64,000 nucleotides of DNA from Candidatus Nitrosopumilus sp. (GTDB lineage: Archaea; Thermoproteota; Nitrososphaeria; Nitrososphaerales; Nitrosopumilaceae). Under the pieces are notes generated by a model. That model saw only the letters and a list, made by a program, of their open reading frames with translations, did not search any database and was not told where the DNA came from. Shown in pieces: positions 41,092 through 52,617 of the stretch (position 1 is the first letter of the stretch; every line of letters starts with the position of its first letter). A program made the translations under genes and the position numbers. The DNA is taken from NCBI GenBank assembly GCA_025699075.1, contig JAILWG010000003.1:124001-188000 (forward strand), written 5' to 3'.

Positions 41092-41777
41092 TTGTATGCG
41101 GCAACCATTATTGCCCCACCCATAAGATCTTTCTCAAACTCTACTCTTGAGAATTTCTCTAAAATCAACTGTTCTAGTTTTTTATTTTGTGGCCATCTCT
41201 TGTATGTTCCATACAGTGTACCGAACTTCAATCCTAATCTTCCGCCTGCAGCAAATGCTAGGATGGGTAGAATACATCTAAGATAAAATGAAACACCTGC
41301 TCTGAAAAATGCTTCATCTGGTTTTCCCAAATCTACTATTACAAATCTTCCATCTTTTTTCAAGACTCTGTGGATTTCAGAAATTGCAATTCTCAAATTT
41401 ATTGCATCTCTCAAAGAATACCCGCATAGCACTGCGTCAAACTCTTCGTCCTGAAATGGAATATGTTCAAAAACACCATTTGCCATATCTGGTGTTTTTT
41501 CAAAAAACGTGCCTGTGTTTTTTAGCATTGGTACCAGAGGATCATAAAGTGTGATTGATATTTTTCCATCAGTTAATTTCATTGCAGTTTTTGACATGTT
41601 TCCAAAACCTGAACCTGCATCCAAAATTTTGTTTCCCGGTAGCACTCTTTTTGAAATCCCTCGAATTCTGTGCTCTTTGTCTTTTCCTAACGATATGATT
41701 GAATTGACTTTGTCATAAACTGGAATTATTTCTCGAAGCACTTCCATCACTTCTCCCCAATAACTTCCTAAGCCCAT
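41088..41777 (-). CDS. SAM-dependent methyltransferase (UbiE/MenG-like)
   Basis: Class I methyltransferase, 229 residues. The SAM loop is ILDAGSGFGNM; the following regions (FEHIPFQDEEFDAVLCGYSLRDAINL, EIHRVLKKDGRFVIVDLGKP) follow the UbiE/MenG pattern of quinone C-methylation. A hydrophobic C-terminal segment (FYLRCILPILAFAAGG) suggests membrane association. The family makes menaquinone or ubiquinone. The coupled MFS gene downstream is not typical for a quinone operon, so another methyl acceptor is possible. Confidence 0.8.
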   Translation of the reverse strand: MGLGSYWGEVMEVLREIIPVYDKVNSIISLGKDKEHRIRGISKRVLPGNKILDAGSGFGNMSKTAMKLTDGKISITLYDPLVPMLKNTGTFFEKTPDMANGVFEHIPFQDEEFDAVLCGYSLRDAINLRIAISEIHRVLKKDGRFVIVDLGKPDEAFFRAGVSFYLRCILPILAFAAGGRLGLKFGTLYGTYKRWPQNKKLEQLILEKFSRVEFEKDLMGGAIMVAAYK

Positions 41778-41826
41778 AATCTATCGTCTCAGTATACTTG
41801 TTTGAATAGTTTTCAAATCAAAGTTT

Positions 41827-42552
41827 CTATTGTGAATCAAACTTTGATGCGTTTTGATAATAATTTTGTAAATCAGATTCAGAAACTTTTTCAAATATTT
41901 TGGCTTCAGCTGTAATTTTTGCCATTTTTATGTTGTCTACTCCGTTTTTTGTTTCTGCCTTGAGATTAATTGCTGCAATTGCCAGTGCTGCTGCATCCTC
42001 TAAACTCAAATCATCTTTGTAATGTTTTTCTAAAAATGCATTTACTTCTTCAGAACCTGCACCGATTGCAATGGCTGCAAATTGAACATAAGTTCCACTT
42101 GGGTCTGTCACATAGATTGATTCTCCTTTCTGATCAATTCCTGCAATTATCATGGAAACTCCGTTTGGACGTACTCCTCCATATTGTGTAAATTGATGAG
42201 CTTGGTCTGCGAGATGTTTTGCAACTGTTGCAACTTCAACTGATTCATCATATGTCATTCTGTTTCCTTGTGAGAAGAATCTTGCACCGTCCACTTGAAC
42301 GCGTGCATCTGGGATGTAGCCTGCTGCGGCAACACCAATATGATAATCAACTTGAAATATTTTCTGAGTAACGTTACTAGTTTGTAGGGTACGAGGCTTT
42401 TCTTCAACTGCCATTATCACTCCTTGTTTACTTGCAATTCCAATAGCCAGTGTTCCTCTTTTTACGGTCTCAATGGCATATTCGACTTGGTAGATTCTAC
42501 CATCTGGTGAATACATGGTGGGAGTCATATCGTAACCGCGTGATGCCATCAT
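41827..42552 (-). CDS. psmA: 20S proteasome alpha subunit
   Basis: 241 residues forming the outer ring of the archaeal 20S core. The N-terminal gate and H0 helix GYDMTPTMYSPDGRIYQVEYAIETVKRG is diagnostic for alpha subunits; the Ntn fold follows (LAIGIASKQGVIMAVEEK, MIIAGID, YVTDPSGTYVQFAAIAIG). It lacks a catalytic N-terminal Thr, as expected. The beta-subunit genes are not in this window. The PAC2 gene at 30243 may be functionally related. Confidence 0.96.
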   Translation of the reverse strand: MMASRGYDMTPTMYSPDGRIYQVEYAIETVKRGTLAIGIASKQGVIMAVEEKPRTLQTSNVTQKIFQVDYHIGVAAAGYIPDARVQVDGARFFSQGNRMTYDESVEVATVAKHLADQAHQFTQYGGVRPNGVSMIIAGIDQKGESIYVTDPSGTYVQFAAIAIGAGSEEVNAFLEKHYKDDLSLEDAAALAIAAINLKAETKNGVDNIKMAKITAEAKIFEKVSESDLQNYYQNASKFDSQ

Positions 42553-42663
42553 AATATCACGAGTTTATTCTCAGTCAATTTAAGGGTAATTGTCTTGCTT
42601 GAATCTGGATAAGATCTGGAAATAGGGTTTTAAGCAAAATTGACTATATTCAACTTGATAGAT

Positions 42664-43047
42664 ATGGCTAATCAATTACTGGAATTCAGGGAAATCATAA
42701 GATCAAGACAATCTTCAGAACAAAGAAAAATCGATAAACATACTAGGAAACTCTTACTGTACTTGTTCACAAGCACTAGGGGTGGATTTACCCGATTACG
42801 TATAGTTATTCACTTGTTAGATGCTTCATACAATACACATCAATTAGCACAAAAACTCGAACTAGATTACAAGGCAGTTCAACATCATATGAAAGTCCTT
42901 GAAAAAAACAACATGGTTTCAAAAATTGGTGAAAAATATGGCGCAATATTTCATTTGTCAAATTTACTTGAAATTAACATAGGTGCCCTTGATGAGGCAA
43001 TTGACAAATTAGATAGAAAAATGAATCACACAAAAATCTACATGTGA
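42664..43047 (+). CDS. Winged-helix transcription regulator (ArsR-like)
   Basis: About 127 residues. A winged helix spans 20-110: RKLLLYLFTSTRGGFTRLRIVIHLLDASYNTHQLAQKLELDYKAVQHHMKVLEKNNMVSKIGEKYGAIFHLS, of the kind common in archaeal small regulators. No metal-binding Cys pair is seen. I use ATG 42664; the track start (42640) is TTG. It is immediately upstream of glutamate dehydrogenase (72 bp), so it may regulate that gene. Confidence 0.78.
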   Translation: MANQLLEFREIIRSRQSSEQRKIDKHTRKLLLYLFTSTRGGFTRLRIVIHLLDASYNTHQLAQKLELDYKAVQHHMKVLEKNNMVSKIGEKYGAIFHLSNLLEINIGALDEAIDKLDRKMNHTKIYM

Positions 43048-43119
43048 TGTAACTTCCAAGTTAGCGATCTAAAAATTTGAACTAAAGTTAATATAATATG
43101 CACCGTTTGAAAAAATATC

Positions 43120-44394
43120 TTGGTCAAAAATGATCCTTTTGCTAATGCAACAAAACAAGTTAATGATGCATGTGATATTATAGGAATCAAAGACAAAGAA
43201 TTACGTGAATATTTGGCAATGCCAAATAAAGTTTTGAGAGTAAAAATTCCAGTAAAAATGGATAATGGTAAAATTAGAGTTTTCACCGGTTTTAGAAGTC
43301 AACATAACAACGATAGAGGTCCATACAAAGGAGGTATTCGATACTTTAATCCAGAAGGTGGTGTTGAATATATGGAACGTGAAGTTATGGCACTTTCTTC
43401 ATGGATGACTTGGAAATGTGCAATTGTAGATGTCCCTCTTGGCGGAGGTAAAGGTGCAATCTATGTTAATCCAAAAACTGAGAAACTTAGTGAAGGTGAA
43501 CTAGAGAGACTTACTAGAGGATTTGCATTTAAAATTTCTGAAATTATTGGTCCGGGAAAAGATATTCCTGCACCAGATGTATACACAACAGGAAAAGAAA
43601 TGACCCAAATCATGGACACTTTTAGTAAATTAAATGGCAACGTCTATTCTCCAGGAGTAATTACTGGAAAACCAATTTCTATGGGTGGTTCACTTGCAAG
43701 AAATGTTGCAACCGGATTGGGTGCAGCATTTACTGTTAGAGAAGCTGCAAAGGCTTTGAAAATTAGTCTTAAAGGTGCAAAAGTTGTTTTACAAGGATTT
43801 GGCAATGCATCAACTTTTGCAGGTGAGTATCTTGAAAAAATGGGTTCCAAAATTATTGCCGTTAGTGATTCAAAAGGATCTATATCCATTCCAAAGGGTG
43901 CAAAAGTCAGTGCAATTTTGGCACATAAAGAAAAGAAAGGTTCTGTAGTTGGATTTCCTGGAAGTACAAAAATCACAACTGAAGAGTTACTTACAACTAA
44001 ATGTGATGTTCTAGTTCCTGGTGCATTAGAGAATCAAATAGATGCAAAGATTGCAAAGAATCTCAAATGTAAAATCATTGCAGAAGCTGCAAACGGTCCA
44101 ACATTACCTGAAGCAGATCCAATCCTCTATGAAAAGAAAATTTTAGTAATTCCTGATATCTTGGCAAACTCTGGTGGTGTATGTATCTCCTACTTGGAAT
44201 GGGTACAAAACAACATGGGATACTATTGGAGTTTTGATGAAGTTGCAAATAAAATGGAGAAAAACATCACAAAAGGATTCAAAGATGCATATGAACTCAG
44301 TAAAAAGCATAAAATTGACATGAGAAAGGCAACCATGGTATTGGCTGTAGAAAGAGTCCTTGAGGCATTTAACCAAAAAGGCATTTGGCCATAA
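43120..44394 (+). CDS. gdhA: Glutamate dehydrogenase
   Basis: 424-residue Glu/Leu/Phe/Val dehydrogenase. It converts 2-oxoglutarate plus ammonium to glutamate or back with NAD(P)H. Signatures: GPYKGGIRYFNPEGG, catalytic-Lys region DVPLGGGKGAIYVNP, VITGKPISMGGS, the Rossmann motif LQGFGNASTF, and the Asp/Asn-rich GALENQI. The TTG start is preceded by a TAATATAATATG element. Direct ammonium assimilation via GDH is a known feature of the lineage. Confidence 0.95.
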   Translation: MVKNDPFANATKQVNDACDIIGIKDKELREYLAMPNKVLRVKIPVKMDNGKIRVFTGFRSQHNNDRGPYKGGIRYFNPEGGVEYMEREVMALSSWMTWKCAIVDVPLGGGKGAIYVNPKTEKLSEGELERLTRGFAFKISEIIGPGKDIPAPDVYTTGKEMTQIMDTFSKLNGNVYSPGVITGKPISMGGSLARNVATGLGAAFTVREAAKALKISLKGAKVVLQGFGNASTFAGEYLEKMGSKIIAVSDSKGSISIPKGAKVSAILAHKEKKGSVVGFPGSTKITTEELLTTKCDVLVPGALENQIDAKIAKNLKCKIIAEAANGPTLPEADPILYEKKILVIPDILANSGGVCISYLEWVQNNMGYYWSFDEVANKMEKNITKGFKDAYELSKKHKIDMRKATMVLAVERVLEAFNQKGIWP

Positions 44395-44396
44395 TC

Positions 44397-44774
44397 TTAG
44401 ACTAGATAAGATTCGTAACTAACTAATTGTTCAACAAACATTATCTTTCCTTTTGTGATGATTCGCAATTTTCTTTTGAAAGAAAGATCCACCTTAGTTC
44501 TTCTTTGCAATAATTGAATTGTTTTACCTGTTAGAGTTCTACCTTTTCTGTCTCTATCAAAAAGAATGATTAATCTTTCATATTTTGCAACAGAATCCGC
44601 AAAATCAACCATTCCTGCAAATTTATGAAATTCTAAAACTTTGCCTGTAAACCCCAATTTTCTTAATGCGTTAGAATCTCTTTTTCCTTCGACAATTACT
44701 ACACTTTTTTCTATTGCGTTTAACTCGAATACAAATTTTTTTAATTCTAAAATTTCTTGTTCAGATATTAACAC
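44397..44774 (-). CDS. Small Toprim-domain protein (UPF0292-like)
   Basis: Compact protein of 125 residues that is one Toprim domain. The Glu motif is VVIVEGKRDSNALRKLG and the DxD motif is LILFDRDRKGRTLTG, as in DnaG primases, OLD nucleases and RNase M5. No other domain is attached, which matches the archaeal UPF0292 proteins. It converges closely (3 nt) on gdhA. A nucleic-acid-cleaving or -joining activity is possible but unproven. Confidence 0.8.
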   Translation of the reverse strand: MLISEQEILELKKFVFELNAIEKSVVIVEGKRDSNALRKLGFTGKVLEFHKFAGMVDFADSVAKYERLIILFDRDRKGRTLTGKTIQLLQRRTKVDLSFKRKLRIITKGKIMFVEQLVSYESYLV

Positions 44775-44857
44775 AATGATGAATCTTTTTTAAGATATTA
44801 AAACACATGTACTGAAAAGCAATAAATTAATTCAATGTGTTAAATGAATGAAATCAA

Positions 44858-44998
44858 ATGAAAACAGAAATCGAAATTGCTGAATATAGAAAAGAAATTG
44901 AAGAAAGATTGGTGAAATCTGAATCTATGGATGCCATGAAATACTATCAAGGTGTCCTTCGATGTCTTGAGTGGGTTGTAACAGGACAAGACGTTTAG
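44858..44998 (+). CDS. 46-aa helical protein
   Basis: Short ATG ORF, mostly helical and acidic (EIEIAEYRKEIEERLVKSE) with one Cys. It is 4 nt upstream of the glutamine amidotransferase gene, which supports co-transcription. No family recognised. Confidence 0.5.
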   Translation: MKTEIEIAEYRKEIEERLVKSESMDAMKYYQGVLRCLEWVVTGQDV

Positions 44999-45002
44999 GA
45001 AA

Positions 45003-45686
45003 ATGTCTGATGTTTTACTTGTGCAAAATACTAGAATTGAAGGTTCAGGGTATTTGGGCGAACTTTTGCATAGGGATGGATTTGAAATAACCTCTATAAA
45101 TGCAAAACATGAGAAACTTCCAAACAGAGATTTTTCACTTGTTGTAATTTTAGGTGCTCCTGAAAGTGCAAATGATGATTTGCCCTATCTTCAAACAGAA
45201 CGACAGTTAATCAAAAATTCTGTTGAAAAAAATATTCCTGTACTTGGAATTTGTTTGGGTTCACAATTAATTGCTAAAACCTTTGGCGGTAAAGTATATG
45301 CTGGTCCAAAAAAAGAGATTGGCTTTTATCATGATTTGAAAACTAATGGTACTTCTAAGTTATTTGCAGGTTTTGAAAATCCATTTACTGTATTTCATTG
45401 GCATGGTGATACCTTTGATTTGCCTGAAGGATCTGTACGATTGGTCTCATCTCAGAATTATCTAAATCAAGCATTTCAATACAAAAGTGCAGTTGGATTA
45501 CAATTTCATTTAGAGGTAAATGAGGATATGGTGAATCTTTGGTTAGACAACACAGAAGAAAAACTCAAAGAAATATCATACATTGATCCACAAAAAATCC
45601 GTTCAGATGTTCATGAAAATATTTCAATTGTAAAATCAAATATGGAGAATTTTTACAACAATTTTAAATCATCATTTGATCTTTGA
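45003..45686 (+). CDS. Class I glutamine amidotransferase-like protein
   Basis: 227-residue GATase1 protein. The triad is C84 (LGICLGSQ), H169 and E171 (GLQFHLEV); therefore glutaminase activity is expected. No synthase domain is attached, and no biosynthetic partner gene is adjacent. Related stand-alone proteins act as GMP-synthase-like or gamma-glutamyl hydrolase-like enzymes. A downstream gap of 42 nt leads to the CoA-ligase gene. Confidence 0.85.
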   Translation: MSDVLLVQNTRIEGSGYLGELLHRDGFEITSINAKHEKLPNRDFSLVVILGAPESANDDLPYLQTERQLIKNSVEKNIPVLGICLGSQLIAKTFGGKVYAGPKKEIGFYHDLKTNGTSKLFAGFENPFTVFHWHGDTFDLPEGSVRLVSSQNYLNQAFQYKSAVGLQFHLEVNEDMVNLWLDNTEEKLKEISYIDPQKIRSDVHENISIVKSNMENFYNNFKSSFDL

Positions 45687-45712
45687 CCAAAGTTTAATAT
45701 ATTGAGTTTTGA

Positions 45713-47845
<2,133 letters not shown>

Positions 47846-47872
47846 ATAACATTTAAGTCTCTCATGACTTGA

Positions 47873-48643
<771 letters not shown>

Positions 48644-48702
48644 CTATTTCTAATTTCTTTCTTATTTTATTTAATTTAAAAAATAATGGTAGAGTTTTGA
48701 CT

Positions 48703-49227
48703 CTACTTTACAGTTACTAGTCCTACTCTCCATGGGTGGAATGAACAATAGTAGTTGTAGACTCCTGGTTCTTCAAATGTGAATTCAAACCTATCTCCAG
48801 TGTTTAATGGAGGACTATTAAAAAAGTCAATCACATGCCCACGTTCATCCTGACTTTGTATGTTGTGTGGTACAGAATCATCATTTACCCATGTCACTTT
48901 GGTATTTGTGCTGATTTCCAGATTCAATGGCAAGTAAAACCCCTTACCTGACACGTTAAAATTTCCATTAGGAATTATTATCTGAGCTTCCATAATTTTT
49001 GAAACAGTCTCTTCAGCAGAATCTATGATGATGATTTTGCTCTCCACCAAAAATTTTATTGCATTAAGAAATTCTGTCTCTGAAATTTCTCCTTGACCAT
49101 ACCATAATGCATTATTTTTTACCCATTCTGGAATCAAATCAGCATTTGCAAAACTTACTGAACTTGAAACTAATAGAATTGAAAACACGATTGTTGGAAT
49201 CATTGTTTTCGTTGCAAGGCGTTCCAT
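48703..49227 (-). CDS. Secreted cupredoxin with PEWVKNNA-type N-terminal module
   Basis: About 174 residues from ATG 49227, chosen over the track start because a CTTTAAAA box lies about 25 nt upstream. The signal peptide ends near FANA. Residues 32-66 (IPEWVKNNALWYGQGEISETEF) form a small helical module common in exported thaumarchaeal proteins. A plastocyanin-like domain follows with H121, C161 and H164 of the type-1 site, but the axial Met is replaced by Arg (YYCSFHPWRVG, R167). Copper geometry and redox potential would differ, or copper may not bind. Confidence 0.82.
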   Translation of the reverse strand: MERLATKTMIPTIVFSILLVSSSVSFANADLIPEWVKNNALWYGQGEISETEFLNAIKFLVESKIIIIDSAEETVSKIMEAQIIIPNGNFNVSGKGFYLPLNLEISTNTKVTWVNDDSVPHNIQSQDERGHVIDFFNSPPLNTGDRFEFTFEEPGVYNYYCSFHPWRVGLVTVK

Positions 49228-49337
49228 ACCTTCAATTGCTTTCAAAGATTTTAAAGGATTACTTAATTTTTAAATGTGATATTTTGTTTTTATATTAAAA
49301 CATCAATTTTCATAATTTTATATAAAAAATAATTATC

Positions 49338-50387
49338 CTATTCTTCTACTATGAATAGGCCTATCATTCCTGCATCAGCATGACTAACAACATGACAATG
49401 GAATAACCAAATAGCGGGTTTATCTGGTTTGATTATGAATGATTCCAGTGTTCCTTGAACTAGTGGGAATGTTTGAGAAGTAATTGTAGAACCTCTTTCA
49501 TTTGTACTTGAAATCATTTTATTTCCATGTAGGTGGAATGAATGGATTTGATCTCCTAGATTTGTAACGGTAAATTCAACTGTTTCTCCAACCTTTGCTT
49601 TGTAGACAGGTAATGTGTAATTGAATTGCGCAACAACTCCGTCTAATCCTTGCTCTGCAAAAATTGCTTCAAGAGCTTTTTCTCCCCCTGGCATGCCTTT
49701 ACCATTCATGATAAAGTATGGTACGGGACCTTTTTCCATTTTCTCAACATTGTAGCCCATTTCTGCCATCACAATTGGAATATGTCTGTCAATGTATGGT
49801 CTTGGAGGATTTCTCTCAATTATGATATTGCCATAAAGACCTTGCAAAATATGATCTTTTATTCCAAGACCTTCAGATGCTGCATGATCGTGGAAAAATG
49901 TTTTTCCCCAAGTGTTTACATTGTATTCATATGTCCATTCGCCGCCTGGTGGAATCATTGAACCAGCTCCAACTCCTGTAATGACATTAACTGGAGATCC
50001 ATCATGTTTAGGATCATAATCACTCATATGAGCATGGAAACTATGAGTCACATCGTGATTATTAATCACCTTGACTCGTAATACGTCTCCTTGATTGACC
50101 ATTAGAGTTGGTGCTGGTACTGTTCCGTTGTATGTCCAAGCATGCCAAATAGCAGTATCTGATATTTGAATGTCTGTTTGCTCAATTACCAATGTGTATT
50201 CTTTTACAGGCTGCTCTTGGGCTTCAGCAATCTGTGGTTGTAATTCCGATATACTTTGAGATTGAACATCAGATATAGTCTGTGTTTCTGTATTTAGATC
50301 TGGTGAAAGTTGAATATTTCCTGTTGCAAATATAATAAAAAATGCAAGCAAGATTGGTATTCCTACCAGACCAAATTTTTTCTGCAT
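49338..50387 (-). CDS. Two-domain multicopper oxidase
   Basis: Exported cupredoxin oxidase of about 349 residues with an N-terminal membrane anchor (FGLVGIPILLAFFIIFA). Domain 1 supplies trinuclear-site ligands HSFHAH (H118, H120) and FFHDH (H166, H168). Domain 2 has HSFHLHG and the full type-1 set H282, C331, H336, M341 in WLFHCHVVSHADAGM. With type-1 copper only in domain 2, it fits the type-B two-domain MCO pattern rather than NirK. ATG 50387 is used since TTTAATT lies about 26 nt upstream. Candidate substrates include copper, phenolics or nitrogen intermediates. Confidence 0.88.
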   Translation of the reverse strand: MQKKFGLVGIPILLAFFIIFATGNIQLSPDLNTETQTISDVQSQSISELQPQIAEAQEQPVKEYTLVIEQTDIQISDTAIWHAWTYNGTVPAPTLMVNQGDVLRVKVINNHDVTHSFHAHMSDYDPKHDGSPVNVITGVGAGSMIPPGGEWTYEYNVNTWGKTFFHDHAASEGLGIKDHILQGLYGNIIIERNPPRPYIDRHIPIVMAEMGYNVEKMEKGPVPYFIMNGKGMPGGEKALEAIFAEQGLDGVVAQFNYTLPVYKAKVGETVEFTVTNLGDQIHSFHLHGNKMISSTNERGSTITSQTFPLVQGTLESFIIKPDKPAIWLFHCHVVSHADAGMIGLFIVEE

Positions 50388-50550
50388 GAGAACAATGATG
50401 TCCTTGTTCAATTAAACCAAAAGTGGTTTTTCATGTATGGAAATGTAAGGATGGATTCTTATGTGATCTTTTTGTGATTAAAAGCAACAATTTTTTCAAA
50501 TCCTGTTTTGTGTGGATAATCTGTTTTTAATCGATTCCTTTTTCATGGTA

Positions 50551-50569
50551 TACACTGTCTTGCAGTGTA
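50551..50569. promoter_or_regulatory. Palindromic operator candidate
   Basis: TACACTG-tcttg-CAGTGTA is a perfect 7-bp inverted repeat with a 5-nt spacer in the 220-bp divergent region between the oxidase and the winged-helix gene. It lies just upstream of TATTATATC, whose centre is about 26 nt before the ATG at 50608. A regulator bound here could control the winged-helix operon, and perhaps the oxidase on the other side. Confidence 0.55.
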
Positions 50570-50607
50570 GACTAATGTATTATATCTAATTTTGAGCCTA
50601 TTTTTTT

Positions 50608-50949
50608 ATGCAAGAATTAGTTCAATCACGAAAAATTATGGATGAGGACAAAAAGCAAGTTATTTTGGAAATCCTTGCTGACAAATATTGCAAATTAATC
50701 CTACACAATACTCTAGAAGAGCCCAAATCTGCAATGGAAATATCTAATGAAAAAAATATCCCTATTAGTACTGTATATAGAAGATTACAAACTCTGTATG
50801 ATGCCAAATTACTTGCTATTTCTGGCTCTATAAATCAGGATGGAAAAAAGTATTTTCTATACAAAAGTAAAGTAAAGTCCATTTCTCTAAAATGTGATTT
50901 GGAGATTACAACAATTGAAGTTGTTCCAAACACTTCATCTGTAACTTAG
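50608..50949 (+). CDS. Winged-helix regulator
   Basis: 113-residue DNA-binding protein. The helix-turn-helix is EEPKSAMEISNEKNIPISTVYRRLQTLYDAKLLAIS, followed by a wing (INQDGKKYFLYKSK). A single Cys in a terminal strand (KCDLEITTIEV) is the only potential metal/redox residue. The transcript appears leaderless. It is divergent from the multicopper oxidase with a palindrome between them, so copper- or redox-dependent control of the oxidase or self-control is plausible. Confidence 0.78.
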   Translation: MQELVQSRKIMDEDKKQVILEILADKYCKLILHNTLEEPKSAMEISNEKNIPISTVYRRLQTLYDAKLLAISGSINQDGKKYFLYKSKVKSISLKCDLEITTIEVVPNTSSVT

Positions 50950-50961
50950 ATAACGGAAATT

Positions 50962-51579
50962 TTGTTTGAGTCAAAGATGATGGATGAAAATTTAGCTTCT
51001 ACAAAGCGTCAAATTCATTCTCCCAAAAAGGAATCGACTAGAAGTATTACCTATAGGCTACCCGAAAAACTTGTTGCTGAATTAGAAACTGAATCCACTC
51101 AAAAAGGTATTTCGCAAAATGTTCTTGTTAGACAGATATTAGAAAAATATGTTCAATGGGATCGTTTTTCTAGCAAAATTGGAATGATTCCAGTTCCTAA
51201 AGGAATATTGGAAGCATTAGGATGTGAATTGGATGGAAAAGACATCGATGAAATAATCAATCTAATTTTCCCCATGATTAAGGACACTGTTTTGTTTATC
51301 AAAGGTGGATATGATTTGAAAAGATGTATTGAAACTTTGGAGGATTATATGCGAGCATCTGGAATGAATTCTGATCATCGTGTTGAGGGAGACATACACA
51401 TATTCTTAATTCAACATGATTTAGGATTAAAATGGTCTGTATTTACAGAACAATTACTTACTCAGGTCTTTCGAAATTTCTTGCCTGAAAAAGAATTGAA
51501 ATTTCAGACTACTGACACAACTGTAATCTTATCCGTTTCTTTAGGCTCTGATTTCAATGAACATGATTATCATAATTGA
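50962..51579 (+). CDS. Ribbon-helix-helix-like hypothetical regulator
   Basis: 205 residues. Residues 25-65 (STRSITYRLPEKLVAELETESTQKGISQNVLVRQILEKYVQW) match a ribbon-helix-helix DNA-binding or omega-repressor-like module. The remainder is an alpha/beta ligand-like domain with no recognised family. Start codon is uncertain: TTG 50962 or internal Met at about codon 6/7. It follows the winged-helix gene by 12 nt, so the two regulators probably share a transcript. Confidence 0.65.
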   Translation: MFESKMMDENLASTKRQIHSPKKESTRSITYRLPEKLVAELETESTQKGISQNVLVRQILEKYVQWDRFSSKIGMIPVPKGILEALGCELDGKDIDEIINLIFPMIKDTVLFIKGGYDLKRCIETLEDYMRASGMNSDHRVEGDIHIFLIQHDLGLKWSVFTEQLLTQVFRNFLPEKELKFQTTDTTVILSVSLGSDFNEHDYHN

Positions 51580-51624
51580 AATTCAATTAACTCTTTGAAA
51601 TATCTCTACTGATAAAGTCTATTG

Positions 51625-52026
51625 ATGAGTTCATCGGATCCTATTCAACAAAAAACTTGGGTAAAACAAATAATGACTAATTCAATTATCTCAGTTGATG
51701 CATCTGTTTCTGCAACAGATGCTGCAAAAATGATGGAAGATACAGGTGTAGGTGCCGTTATAGTTTTAGAAAATAATTTGCCTGTTGGAATTGTCACTGA
51801 TAGAGATTTTGCCATAAAGATCACTGCTCATTCTTATCCTATAGATACCCCCGTTAAGAGAATAATGTCTTCCCCTCTAATCTCAATTGATCCTGATTCT
51901 GATTTATGGGTTGCATCAGATTTGATGTCTACTAGAAATGTTAGAAAATTGCCTGTAATTGATGATGATAAAGTCGTTGGAATCTTAACTTCCAGTGATT
52001 TGGTTAGGCATATTGCTAATCACTAA
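51625..52026 (+). CDS. Two-CBS-domain protein
   Basis: About 133 residues forming one Bateman module. Each CBS repeat has the expected motif (LPVGIVTDRDFA and VVGILTSSDLV). A TDRDFA-type sequence often forms a ribose-binding Asp site for AMP or ATP. ATG 51625 is used, as the track start is TTG. Located beyond the RHH-like regulator on the same strand. Its target protein is unknown. Confidence 0.85.
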   Translation: MSSSDPIQQKTWVKQIMTNSIISVDASVSATDAAKMMEDTGVGAVIVLENNLPVGIVTDRDFAIKITAHSYPIDTPVKRIMSSPLISIDPDSDLWVASDLMSTRNVRKLPVIDDDKVVGILTSSDLVRHIANH

Positions 52027-52116
52027 AATCGTGGTTGAGATGTCTTAATTTCTTGAATTACTAGTGTGTCAGGTGGGAAAAGCTTATTATAATTTGAAAC
52101 GTCTTTTTTCTTTATA

Positions 52117-52467
52117 ATGGCAACTGAGCAAACACAAAAGATGGTAACAGTTACCGCAAAAGCAGCTGAAAAGATCCAAGAATTCATGAAGGAAGAAGCA
52201 GAATCCCCTGAATACCTTAGAGTATATGTTCAAGGTGGAGGATGTTCTGGTCTATCTTATGGAATGGGCTTTGAAAAAGCACCAGAAGAAGATGACCTTG
52301 TCTTGGAAGAGAATGGAGTCAAACTCCTAATTGACAGCTACAGCGTAGATCATCTGCAAGGTGCAAACGTAGACTATATTGAAAGCCTAATGGGCTCTGG
52401 ATTCAAAATTAACAATCCAAATGTTACAAAATCCTGTTCATGCGGTCATTCATTTAGCACAGAATAA
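52117..52467 (+). CDS. A-type iron-sulfur cluster assembly/carrier protein
   Basis: HesB/IscA/ErpA family, 116 residues. The three conserved Cys are present: C in GGGCSGLSYGM and C-x-C in SCSCGHSF. These proteins carry Fe-S clusters to apo-proteins. The acidic insert (EEDDLVLEENGV) is slightly larger than in E. coli proteins. The gene appears monocistronic, with 150 bp before dnaG. Confidence 0.93.
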   Translation: MATEQTQKMVTVTAKAAEKIQEFMKEEAESPEYLRVYVQGGGCSGLSYGMGFEKAPEEDDLVLEENGVKLLIDSYSVDHLQGANVDYIESLMGSGFKINNPNVTKSCSCGHSFSTE

Positions 52468-52617
52468 GTAAAAATTCTTTATTTTTCATTTTTAGATTTT
52501 CTCTAGCTATTGCTAGACATTTTTTTAAAATTTAATATTTTTAATAAAATATTTGCGATACCCTCATATATCGCAGTCAGAACCTCCAAATATGATAATA
52601 AAGGAGATGAATAGTTT

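Noticed and set aside
49338-50387. Copper nitrite reductase (NirK)
   Set aside because: Type-1 copper Cys is in domain 2 (HCHVVSHADAGM) and domain 1 has FFHDH without Cys, unlike NirK, which carries it in domain 1.
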